A stretch of DNA of 64,000 nucleotides. It comes from CAVPDA01 sp963702495 (lineage in GTDB: Bacteria > Pseudomonadota > Gammaproteobacteria > Burkholderiales > Rhodocyclaceae). The DNA is taken from contig CAVPDA010000004.1 in assembly GCA_963702495.1 (NCBI GenBank), forward strand, positions 124,001-188,000. The letters run 5' to 3'. Below are positions 29,344-37,538 of this stretch, in pieces (position 1 is the first letter of the stretch; each line of letters opens with the position of its first letter). The translations under genes were made by a program, and so were the position numbers. The notes under the pieces are model-generated. The model searched no databases. It saw only the letters and a list, made by a program, of their open reading frames with translations, and was not told where the DNA came from.

Positions 29344-30126
29344 TTCGTTTTTCTCCATGTTTTCAATTCAATACCACGGGCGCGGGAGTCCGCTAGAGGC
29401 GCCGGGCAAAAGCGCGATTTTACACCATCGCCGCCCCCGCCCGGACTGACTTGTCGCTCGAAAACCAGCCCGCGCACGTCGCCGACCGGGCTCGCAAGCG
29501 GCGCAAGGCGACCGGAGCCTCGCATCGGGCGACTCCCGGCAGCACTGCGGAAAACCAGCGATCGCCGCCAGAGCGCTTGCGCGACCGCCACCCTTCGTGC
29601 CACCCATCGCCCACGTTCGTCGCCGCCTCGTCGCGGCACTTCATGCAACCGCGTGACGGCTGGAGCGATGCGGCGGAGGCCGCAGCGGTGATGCCGTTCG
29701 CATGGAACGGGGCGCGCCCCGTCCGGCGAGGCGCGCTGCCGGCCTCCCGCCCTCCGCTCCGCAACGTCCATGACTTCGGCATCCAAACAGGTTGTCACGC
29801 CAGGTCCATCCAATCAGGAAATCCAATCGGAGACGGCCGCTTCCGCGGGCCGACGCCACGACCCGCTGCAATCGACCGGTCGCCGCCGACTCGCCTCCAT
29901 ACCACTTTCGTCTAGTCCTGTCGGACGTCGCCATACCCCGGGGATTAGCCGGTCAGTCGGATTTACTTCGGCACCGGCGCAGCGCACATTTCACGCCAGC
30001 CGCAACGCATCGGAACCGCGAAAAGAGAAGCTGAAGCGAAAGCCAGCGGACCGCGCATCCGGCGACGAACGGAAGGTGAATTGCAGCACGCCATGCGAGA
30101 CAACTGAACCGAACACGAGGCACACC
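29344..30126. other. 783-bp intergenic region
   Basis: It separates the divergent fusA2-like and OmpA-domain genes. The A/T-rich stretch near 29414-29424 (CGATTTTACACC) could be the -10 region of the fusA2-like promoter. The open frames here lack an SD, family likeness or consistent codon use. No RNA gene or repeat was recognised. The promoter of the rightward surface locus must lie in the second half. Confidence 0.5.
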
Positions 30127-30762
30127 ATGAACCAGAACCGCAAATTCTTCCGCCTGCCGCTGATCGCACTGCTCGCCGGTCTGGGCGTCGCGCAGGCCGG
30201 TGACGTCGTCATCTACCGCGAAGGCGAGACCCCCGATCCCAGCGACATCGCGCGCATCCTCAGAGGCGGCGCCGGAGCCCGCAGCGACTCCGAGGACGGC
30301 AGCAGCGCGCCGGTCAGGACGCGCGGCATCAAGCTCCTGTCCGAGGACACCCAGGCCAGGGTGGCTCCGGCCCGGGACGTGGAACGCGTCGTGGCGGCAA
30401 CCGCGCCGGCACGCACGCAGGAGGCCACCTCCTTCGCCCTGCAGGTCCAGTTCCCCTTCAACTCGGCGCAGGTCCAGCCCGAGATGTACGAGGCGCTGGA
30501 TGCAGTAGGAGAGGGCATTCGTCTCGCCGGCAGCCAGACGCGCATCGTCGTCGAGGGCCATACCGACGGCATGGGCGCGGCCGACTACAACCTGCTGCTC
30601 TCGCGCCGTCGCGCCGAGGCGGTGAAGAACTACCTGGTGTCGCGCCACGGCGTTCCGGCCGCCAACCTCAAGGTGGTCGGCAAGGGCAAGTTCGAGCCGC
30701 TGATGCGGGACAACCCGCTCGCCCCGGAGAACCGCCGCGTGCAGTTCCGGCCGGGGGCATAA
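30127..30762 (+). CDS. Exported OmpA C-terminal domain protein
   Basis: A 211-aa protein with signal peptide FFRLPLIALLAGLGVAQA, a 90-residue linker and an OmpA/MotB peptidoglycan-binding domain: FPFNSAQVQPEMYEALD, IVVEGHTDGMGAADYNLLLS, RRRAEAVKNYLVSRHGVP and NRRVQF. There is no beta-barrel, so it is a periplasmic wall anchor rather than a porin. The ATG at 30127 has GAGG upstream. It is the first gene of the rightward run ending at 34457 and may tether the export machinery of that locus to the wall. Confidence 0.85.
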   Translation: MNQNRKFFRLPLIALLAGLGVAQAGDVVIYREGETPDPSDIARILRGGAGARSDSEDGSSAPVRTRGIKLLSEDTQARVAPARDVERVVAATAPARTQEATSFALQVQFPFNSAQVQPEMYEALDAVGEGIRLAGSQTRIVVEGHTDGMGAADYNLLLSRRRAEAVKNYLVSRHGVPAANLKVVGKGKFEPLMRDNPLAPENRRVQFRPGA

Positions 30763-30849
30763 CAGGATTCAAGGATTCCAGCCCGCGGAGGGATTGGGAT
30801 ATAGCAGCACCAGCCACGTTGTCATTTCACTTTTCAAAAGGAGAACACC

Positions 30850-31326
30850 ATGAAATCTCTCATCGCCGCCGCCTTCGCTTCCGCCCTGGCCCTGAGCGCC
30901 ACCGCCGCCTACGCCGAGTCCAAGTCCGACGTTAACGTAGACGGTGCCCGCCAGACCCAGAGCGGCTCCCGCAACCAGCAGCAGATGGACGTCGGCAACG
31001 CCAAGAGCAGCACCTTCACCGGCGCCAAGACCAAGGTGCACGCGCGGGACCTGAACCAGACCCAAAGCGGAACTAACAACCGCCAGAAGATGGAGATCGG
31101 CAACGCCGAGGCGGGAACCTTCGCCGGCGCCGAGTCGGACGTGAAGGCGGAGCACATCAACCAGCGCCAGAACGGCGGCAGCAACAACACGCAAACCATG
31201 CGCATCGGCAACGCCAAGGGCGGCACCTTCCAGGGCGCGAAGTCCAAGGTGGTGGCGAAGAACGTTTCCCAGACGCAGAGCGGCAACAACAACAACCAGG
31301 GCATGAACCTCGGCAACGCCGAGTAG
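30850..31326 (+). CDS. Curlin-like repeat protein, candidate amyloid subunit
   Basis: A 158-aa protein with SD AAAAGGAG and signal peptide KSLIAAAFASALALSATAAYA. The mature chain is four imperfect repeats of 35-36 residues. Each has the core QTQSGxxNxQxMxxGNA followed by a TFxGA(K/E)xxV spacer; the last repeat stops after GNAE. The Q-x-G-x-x-N spacing and the Asn/Gln/Gly/Ser content recall curlin repeats. There are no Cys or aromatic-rich regions. Two genes downstream is a CsgG-like lipoprotein, the channel type used for curli export. Being a fibre subunit is inferred; the repeat structure is seen directly. Confidence 0.7.
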   Translation: MKSLIAAAFASALALSATAAYAESKSDVNVDGARQTQSGSRNQQQMDVGNAKSSTFTGAKTKVHARDLNQTQSGTNNRQKMEIGNAEAGTFAGAESDVKAEHINQRQNGGSNNTQTMRIGNAKGGTFQGAKSKVVAKNVSQTQSGNNNNQGMNLGNAE

Positions 31327-31413
31327 GCACAGCCGACATCATGGCTTGGCCGACCGCCGGCGACCGCGCGAGCGGATCCGCCGGCGGCGCCGGCGAGCGA
31401 CAGGGAAGATCCC

Positions 31414-31740
31414 ATGCGCCTCGTACCACTGTTTTTCGCTCTGCTCCTGGCACTGCCGCCGTCGGCCCAGGCGGTCGAGGCCGAGCCCGGCGACATGGAC
31501 GAGGGATCGCTGGCCAAGATGGCCAAGTCCCGCGCCAAGGCCGGCAGCCAGGCCCATCAGAAGAGCACCGATGCGGCGAGCCTGATCGCGGAAGATTCCG
31601 GCAACGGCTCGGGCCAGGGCCTGAGCCCCTGCGGCATCAACATCGGCAATGCCGTGAATACGAAGCCGGGCAAGGGGCCGAAGGAGATCATCGTCGTCGT
31701 CAAGGGCGACGTGATCAATGCCAACAACCGCTGCAAGTAG
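31414..31740 (+). CDS. Small secreted protein of the curlin-like locus
   Basis: A 108-aa protein with signal peptide MRLVPLFFALLLALPPSAQA. The mature part has a Lys/Ala/Ser helix (SLAKMAKSRAKAGSQAHQKS), then SPCGINIGNAVNT, sharing the xIGNA phrase with the curlin-like repeats, and a C-terminal Cys that may pair with the first. The position between the repeat protein and the CsgG-like gene suggests a minor subunit, nucleator or chaperone. Not assignable to a known family. Confidence 0.6.
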   Translation: MRLVPLFFALLLALPPSAQAVEAEPGDMDEGSLAKMAKSRAKAGSQAHQKSTDAASLIAEDSGNGSGQGLSPCGINIGNAVNTKPGKGPKEIIVVVKGDVINANNRCK

Positions 31741-31763
31741 CGGCGGACGAACCACGGAGAACG

Positions 31764-33302
31764 ATGGTGAGCGCAGCCAAGCAGTTCGGTCGCGGCCGCT
31801 ACCTGGCGCTGGCCGCATCGATCGCGGTCCTGCTGCCGGGGTGCGCCGGGCAGGTGAGGGAGGAGACGCTGCAGGCGGCCGAGGAAGTCAGGAAGGGTCC
31901 CGAGGCGCCGCCGTTTCGCAGCATCACGAATTTCTCGGTCGCGCTGCGCTGCATGGACAATCACATGATCACCTTCGGCGTGCGCGACGTGTCCGTGCTG
32001 GTGGAGGACCTGGCCGACCAGACCAAGAAGGTGAACGCCGGGACGCGCGACATGCTGATCTCGGCCGTGTCCGACATGACCAAGCGCAGCCGCGCCATAC
32101 GCCTGGTCGCCTATGGCCAGGACTCGGGCAACCTGATCGGCTTTCTCAAGGAGGCCGAGCGCAAGAGCGCCTATTCGGTGATTCCCCAGTACGACATCAA
32201 GGGCTCCATTTCCCAGTTCGACGAGAGCGTAGCGAAGAAGGACGCATCCTTCGGCATCTCCTTCGCCGAGGTCTTCAACTACGGTCGTGCCAACGTCGGC
32301 AATGCCACCATCCTGGGCATCGACCTGACCGTGCTCAACACCGAGGACCTGTCCGTGGTGCCCGGCGTCACGTCGCGCAACGGGGTGCTGATCTACAAGC
32401 AGGGCAAGGGCACGGATGCCGACGCCCAGTACCACAAGTTCGGCATCAACTTCACCACCGCCCTGTCAAAGGCCGAAGGCAACAGCCAGGCACTGCGCAA
32501 CCTGGTGGAACTGGCAGTGATCGAACTGTTCGGCAAGCTCACCAAGGTGCCCTATTGGAGTTGCCTCGGTGCCGATCCGAAGAGCGAGGCCGTGTCCAAC
32601 GAGGTGGCCGACTGGTACTACACCATGACCGGCGACGCGGCCGAACTGATCGCCTATTTCCAGTACCAGCTCAGCATCCGCGGCTTCTACAACGGCCCCG
32701 TGGACGGCGCCTCGAATCCGCAGCTCGCCACGGCGATCACGGCGTTGAAGACGGCGCTCGGTTTGCAGCCCAATGCCAAGATCAACCAGGAACTGTTCGC
32801 CTCCTATCTGAATGCGGACCACGCGCGCTTGCAGGCGGATCGGGCACGCAGCCCGGCGGCGGCGCCCCAGCCCGCGGATCCCATCCGTCTTACCATCGGC
32901 GCCGTCAAGGGCGCCGGCAAGTTCAAGCGCGGTGAGACCATCGACCTCACGGTGAAGGCCAGCCGCGATGCCTACGTGTACTGCTTCCTGCGCGACGAGA
33001 CCAAGAAGATCCAGCGCTTCTTCCCCAACCGGTTCGCCAAGGACGCCTTGGTCAGCGCGTCGGAACCGCTGCAACTGCCGGGGAAGATGCGCTTCCAACT
33101 CGCAGCGAGCGACAAGGGCATCGCCGAGACCGTCGCCTGTTTCGCCGCTCCCAAGGAGGTCCTCACCGCGCTTCCCGACCCGTTGAATGCCCCGGATTTC
33201 GAACCCATGGCCGGAGTCAGCCTGGAACAGTTGAAGACGGCCTTTGCCCGGGCTGCGGGCGGCGGCATGGGTGAAGCCAGTTACAATATCGAGGTGCGAT
33301 GA
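31764..33302 (+). CDS. CsgG-like lipoprotein with PG-binding and DUF4384
   Basis: A 512-aa protein. Lipobox signal LALAASIAVLLPGC; then a CsgG/HfaB-like domain (about residues 45-280) with GTRDMLISAVSDMTKRS, YDIKGSISQFDESV, ATILGIDLTVLNTEDLSVV and ALRNLVELAVIELFGKL. Next comes a peptidoglycan-binding module (AYFQYQLSIRGFYNGPVDGA, near 295-350), and a C-terminal DUF4384 domain (IRLTIGAVKGAGKFKRGETI, VYCFLRDETKKIQRFFPN). CsgG forms the outer-membrane curli channel; the added modules would hold this version to the wall. SD ACGGAGAACG, 23 bp after the small gene, points to one operon. The CsgG call is by pattern and should be tested. Confidence 0.72.
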   Translation: MVSAAKQFGRGRYLALAASIAVLLPGCAGQVREETLQAAEEVRKGPEAPPFRSITNFSVALRCMDNHMITFGVRDVSVLVEDLADQTKKVNAGTRDMLISAVSDMTKRSRAIRLVAYGQDSGNLIGFLKEAERKSAYSVIPQYDIKGSISQFDESVAKKDASFGISFAEVFNYGRANVGNATILGIDLTVLNTEDLSVVPGVTSRNGVLIYKQGKGTDADAQYHKFGINFTTALSKAEGNSQALRNLVELAVIELFGKLTKVPYWSCLGADPKSEAVSNEVADWYYTMTGDAAELIAYFQYQLSIRGFYNGPVDGASNPQLATAITALKTALGLQPNAKINQELFASYLNADHARLQADRARSPAAAPQPADPIRLTIGAVKGAGKFKRGETIDLTVKASRDAYVYCFLRDETKKIQRFFPNRFAKDALVSASEPLQLPGKMRFQLAASDKGIAETVACFAAPKEVLTALPDPLNAPDFEPMAGVSLEQLKTAFARAAGGGMGEASYNIEVR

Positions 33303-33335
33303 ATCATGTCTCTCGACACATCGGAAAAGGTCGCC

Positions 33336-33689
33336 ATGAGGTCCTGCATCGCACTGGTCGCCGCACTGTGGGCGACGGCAGGCGCAGCCGGCGTAGAGCC
33401 GGCACCGGCCACGGAGCCGGCGCCGCCGGCCGCATCCAGGGCCGCGGCGGATGTCGCCACCCCGGTTGCCACCGAGCGCGCTGACTTGCCCAAGGAAAGC
33501 TACCGGCCGGCATCCCGCAACAAGAGCCGCACCCTGCGCTGCTGGCAGTACGGCCGCCTGATCTTCGAGGAAGCGGTGACGTCCCTGCCGCCCTCGCTGG
33601 CCGGCCGCGGCCAGGTGTTCGACGGCAAGTCGGGAAAGCAGCCCCTCCAGCTGCTCGACATCCACACCGCGACTTGCCTGGTCAAGTAG
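33336..33689 (+). CDS. Small secreted protein downstream of CsgG-like gene
   Basis: A 117-aa protein with signal peptide SCIALVAALWATAGAAG, a Pro/Ala/Thr-rich spacer, and a conserved-looking C-terminal part (RTLRCWQYGRLIFEEAVTSL, LLDIHTATCLVK) with two Cys. An in-frame ATG at 33306 would add ten residues before the signal. It starts 33 bp after the CsgG-like stop, so it is likely in the same operon. No family recognised. Confidence 0.6.
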   Translation: MRSCIALVAALWATAGAAGVEPAPATEPAPPAASRAAADVATPVATERADLPKESYRPASRNKSRTLRCWQYGRLIFEEAVTSLPPSLAGRGQVFDGKSGKQPLQLLDIHTATCLVK

Positions 33690-33710
33690 GCGGAACTTCG
33701 AGGCCTGGTC

Positions 33711-34457
33711 ATGACATCGTTACCGGAGCGTTCAGCATCGCGCAGGGGAGCAAGGCGGCGTCTGCGGCGGATCGGGACCCTGCTGCTGCTGGCCGCAATC
33801 CCGATGGGGTTGTTCGGGGGCGCGGTTTCGGCTGCGGACCTCGCGCGGGAGACGCGCAGCGTGAGCGGATTCGACCGCATCGTGCTGCGCGGCGTCGGCG
33901 ACCTCGCCATCCGGCAAGGGGACAGGGAATCGCTCGTCGTCGAGGCCGAGCCGCGCATCCTGCGCAACCTTACCGCCACGGTAAGAAACGGGATCCTGTA
34001 CCTGGACGTCGTCGGCAACGTCAGCACCCAACAGCCGATCCGTTACGAGCTGACGGTGAAGACGCTGCGCGACGTGCTGTCGGAAGGAAGCGGCGCGGTG
34101 GAACTGGCGGCGATCCGGTCAGCCAGCCTGGCCCTCACCCTGGGCGGCAGCGGCGAAATCAAGGCCGCGGCACTCCGCGTTAACCGGCTGGAGTCGAGCA
34201 TCGCCGGTTCCGGCAGCATCACGACCGACGGCGAGGCCGGGGAACAATCGGTGCGGATCGACGGCGCCGGCGACTACCTCGCGGAAAAACTGCGCACTCA
34301 TGCCGCGAGCATCGACATCGCCGGCTCCGGAAGCGCCCGGGTACGCGTGCGCGACACTCTGAAGGTGCGCATCAGCGGCAGCGGCAACGTCACCTACAGC
34401 GGCAATCCTCGCGTCGATCAGGATATTTCCGGCGCCGGCGACGTGACCCGCGAGTAG
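33711..34457 (+). CDS. DUF2807 (GIN domain) exported protein
   Basis: A 248-aa protein. After an N-terminal Arg-rich leader and signal anchor (RIGTLLLLAAIPMGLFGGAV) it is a right-handed beta-helix of the DUF2807 type, with repeated GSG turns: SEGSGAVEL, LGGSGEIKA, IAGSGSITT, DGAGDYLA, IAGSGSARV, ISGSGNVTYSG and ISGAGDVTR. The family is called the head-GIN domain and is a putative adhesin. It closes the rightward locus. A surface or periplasmic adhesin role fits the neighbours but is inferred. Confidence 0.82.
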   Translation: MTSLPERSASRRGARRRLRRIGTLLLLAAIPMGLFGGAVSAADLARETRSVSGFDRIVLRGVGDLAIRQGDRESLVVEAEPRILRNLTATVRNGILYLDVVGNVSTQQPIRYELTVKTLRDVLSEGSGAVELAAIRSASLALTLGGSGEIKAAALRVNRLESSIAGSGSITTDGEAGEQSVRIDGAGDYLAEKLRTHAASIDIAGSGSARVRVRDTLKVRISGSGNVTYSGNPRVDQDISGAGDVTRE

Positions 34458-34589
34458 GTCTGCCGCAGCAATCGACGCGGGGACCCGAGACGCAGCGGAC
34501 GTTTCGTGCCCTCGGACTGCGCGCAGGTCACGCCCGGTCCACGCAGCGTCAGCACATCGTCGCAACGGCCTCGGGCATTGGGCGCCGAT

Positions 34590-37526
34590 TCAATCCCCGC
34601 CATCGACCCGGAACAGGGACAGCCCCTCCAGCGATTTGGGCATGACGAGCTGGGGAGTCTGCGGTCCGACCCGCTTGTCGCGCAGGCGATCGACGATCGG
34701 CCGCGCCTCGTCGAACAGTTCCTGCAGCGAGATCCGGCCATCGCCGTTCCGGTCCGGCTTCGCCTGCAGCGAGCTGAGCAGCGCATAGGTGAACAGGCCG
34801 TGCTTGCCGGGCGCATATTCCTGCGACTCCTCGTCGGCCTTGGCCGCCACCATCAGGGAGAACAGCGATGCGGCCGAACGTTTCATCAGGGAGTGGGGTT
34901 CGAACCGTCCCTCGATGTTCTTCGCCTGGCAGGTGTCCACGACCAGGATGCGCCGCCCGGCCGCTGCGCGCAGAGCGTCGAAGAACACGGTCCACGGGAT
35001 GAGGGAATCGACCGGGCCGCCTTTGGCCACGGCTTCCAGATCGGCGGCAAGCGCATCGCGCGGCACGAAGTAGTAGTTGCCCGCCTTGTCGCTGATGCCA
35101 TGGGAGGCGAGGAACACGACGACCGTGTCCTGTGCCCGCGCCTGTTGTACGAACCGCACGGCCTGGAGGATGGCGGCACGCTCCGGCAGCGGGTCGGTAT
35201 CGTCGGACAGCACCCGCGCTTCCACCTTTCTGAAGCTGCGGCTGCCGTATTCCTTGACCTGCCGCGCGAACTCCCCGGCATCCCGCGCCGCATAGACGAG
35301 ATGAGCAGCCGCGGGCAGGTTGGGAAACTTGTTGACGCCGATCGCCAGCAGGTAAAGGTCGCCCGGCTCGGGCGTGATCTGCACGCTCTGCGGCAGTGCG
35401 ACGTAGGTCTCCGCTACCCCCATGGATACATCGCTGAAGGCCTCGACCCGGATGTCGCTGCGCCGGGCGAAGAGGCCGATCTCGATGCGGCGCAGGAAGC
35501 GCTCCCCTTCCCGACCGGCAAGCCGCTTCTCCGCAGCCGGGGTCACCGGGATGTCATTGACGAACACGGTGTAGTCGCGGATTTCCGGCCCGGTCTTCTC
35601 TCCCTGCAGATCGAGGATGACACGCGGCTTGCCGGCGGCGAGCCCCTCCAGGCCGGCGACGCGCACCTTGAGGCGCGGCGGCGAGATCTCGCGCAGCCGC
35701 GAGATGTCGATCGCCTTTCCCGACGCCGCGGGCGCGGCCGCCGGCGGCGGGTGACGGGAAGCCGCGGCGAATTCCGCCACGACCACATCCGGGCGGTAGA
35801 GGACGCGGTCGAACTGGACGGCGCGGTAGAAGTCGGGCGTCGTGTCGCGGCCCCGGTTCACGTGCCAGCCGACATAGTTGTCGCCGTAGAACGATGACAT
35901 GTAGTAGCCGGCGGGCACCCAGGCGATCCAGTCCTCCCCGTTGCGATGGGGAAAATACGCCAGCACCTCGATGCCGTCGGCCGCGCGGTACCAGCGCAGG
36001 GTGCCATCGGAAAGGGCGGCGACGGCGAACCTGCCGTCGCGCGAAATGTTGACCGCCCAGGCTACCGACGGGAGTTTCACCGCCCACCGTGGTCTGCCGC
36101 TGCGATCCACCATGCGCAGCGCCCATTCGGTGCCGAACAGCACGGACTTGCCGTCCGGCGCGATGGCATGGGCGCGGGAGGTCTCGAACTCATCCAGTTG
36201 CAGCGGGTTGCCGTTGACGGCCGGAGTGAAGCTGTCCTTGGCGCCGGTGACCTCGATCCCGGGCGCCTTGACGGTGGGCGGATAGAACTCCTCCTCCTTC
36301 CTCCCGCCGCCGCGCGGGCCGGGGACGCCGGTGGCGGCAACGGCGAAGGTACGCATCGGACGCCCCGTCCGATCCACGGGGAATCGAACCATGCCGCCAT
36401 CGGCTGAAACGCCGAGCAGATCCTGGGCGGCGCTGAAGTCCAGGATATCGCGGCCGCGCAGCGTCAGCGCCTTGCCTTCCCCGAACACGATGCCGAGCGC
36501 CGGATCCTCCACGGCATAGGCAATGCCGCCGCCGGGGAGCTGCTGCAAGTCGGTGATGCGCTGATCGGTGAGAGGAATGCGTTCGATCGGACCGCGCCCC
36601 CGCCGGCCCCAGCGATAGAGGGGATTCTTGCCCGCGCCCTTGTACTCGCCGCCGGCATAGAGGTACTCGCCGTCGGCGGACCAGGTGACGCCGCCGAGGT
36701 TGCGGCTCCCGGAACTGCTCGAAAGGTCCGGCTGGAATGCCTCCGACAGATCGCGGGCCGCCAGCACCGACACCTTCGGAACGTCGAGAAAACCGATGGC
36801 AAGGAACTCGCCGTCGGGGGAGAACTGGGTCGAGCTCGGATGCTTGCCGCCCGCGATCGGCCGCCGCCCGATGAGGCGGAAGTCGCTGCCGCCATACAGG
36901 CGCACCCAGCCGTCGAGCGCCACCGTTGCGATGCGTCCCTGGCCGTCGATGTCGATGGCGGTGAGCTTGTCCCGATACTCCCGGTCGCTGGCCACGACCC
37001 GCAGGTCTGCCGCGTCGAGCACCCTGAGCCCCCCCGGCGGATCCATGCCGACGACCAGGTGGCGTCCGTCCGCCGACCAGCGCAGGGATCCGATCACCGC
37101 CTCGAAGCCACCCTGGCGCCGTACCAGTTCGCCGGTTTCCGCGTCCAGGAAATAGATCGAAACCGTACCGTCGAAACTCAGCCCGGTCCAACCGGCCACC
37201 GCGATCGTCCTGCCGTCGGGCGACACGGCGAGGGCGAACAACTGGCCTTCGTGCCCGTCGCCGATGGGTACGCGCAGGGTGGACAGCAGCTTCACCTCCG
37301 GCAGCTGCCAGATGCGCACAGTCTTGTCGTCGGAGCAGGTGATCAACCGCTTGCGCGGCACATCTACGGCGAGGTTGCGGATCAATGCCGTGTGCATGCC
37401 CGCCTCCACCCGCAGGATGGGATCCGAGGGCGGCTCCGCCGCGTCCGCGCCGCCGGGCAACGCCAGCGCCAGAAGCATGCCGGCAGCCAGGCTCCGGGCG
37501 GCCGCGACCGCTGCGCAGCGGATCAC
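34590..37526 (-). CDS. Secreted WD40-caspase protein 2 (intact)
   Basis: A 978-aa protein with signal peptide SLAAGMLLALALPGGADA. A WD40-like propeller fills roughly residues 40-560 (DDKTVRIWQLPEVKLLSTL, LAVSPDGRTIAVAGW, GGVTWSADGEYLYAGG, FAVAALSDGTLRWYRAADGI). A linker and Ig-like part follow. The C14 caspase-like domain spans about 735-960, with His809 (VVVFLASHGISD) and Cys866 (ILVVDTCQAKN). A canonical EF-hand loop DRNGDGRISLQE is at 925-936, as would suit a calcium-dependent metacaspase. It starts 12 bp after the exoprotein stop, so it is the third gene of the TpsB operon. Substrate unknown. Confidence 0.88.
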   Translation of the reverse strand: MIRCAAVAAARSLAAGMLLALALPGGADAAEPPSDPILRVEAGMHTALIRNLAVDVPRKRLITCSDDKTVRIWQLPEVKLLSTLRVPIGDGHEGQLFALAVSPDGRTIAVAGWTGLSFDGTVSIYFLDAETGELVRRQGGFEAVIGSLRWSADGRHLVVGMDPPGGLRVLDAADLRVVASDREYRDKLTAIDIDGQGRIATVALDGWVRLYGGSDFRLIGRRPIAGGKHPSSTQFSPDGEFLAIGFLDVPKVSVLAARDLSEAFQPDLSSSSGSRNLGGVTWSADGEYLYAGGEYKGAGKNPLYRWGRRGRGPIERIPLTDQRITDLQQLPGGGIAYAVEDPALGIVFGEGKALTLRGRDILDFSAAQDLLGVSADGGMVRFPVDRTGRPMRTFAVAATGVPGPRGGGRKEEEFYPPTVKAPGIEVTGAKDSFTPAVNGNPLQLDEFETSRAHAIAPDGKSVLFGTEWALRMVDRSGRPRWAVKLPSVAWAVNISRDGRFAVAALSDGTLRWYRAADGIEVLAYFPHRNGEDWIAWVPAGYYMSSFYGDNYVGWHVNRGRDTTPDFYRAVQFDRVLYRPDVVVAEFAAASRHPPPAAAPAASGKAIDISRLREISPPRLKVRVAGLEGLAAGKPRVILDLQGEKTGPEIRDYTVFVNDIPVTPAAEKRLAGREGERFLRRIEIGLFARRSDIRVEAFSDVSMGVAETYVALPQSVQITPEPGDLYLLAIGVNKFPNLPAAAHLVYAARDAGEFARQVKEYGSRSFRKVEARVLSDDTDPLPERAAILQAVRFVQQARAQDTVVVFLASHGISDKAGNYYFVPRDALAADLEAVAKGGPVDSLIPWTVFFDALRAAAGRRILVVDTCQAKNIEGRFEPHSLMKRSAASLFSLMVAAKADEESQEYAPGKHGLFTYALLSSLQAKPDRNGDGRISLQELFDEARPIVDRLRDKRVGPQTPQLVMPKSLEGLSLFRVDGGD

Positions 37527-37538
37527 CTGCCGCAGCGC

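Noticed and set aside
27250..29691. 813-codon plus-strand frame opposite the EF-G-like gene
   Set aside because: Antisense shadow; the minus-strand frame has all GTPase motifs.
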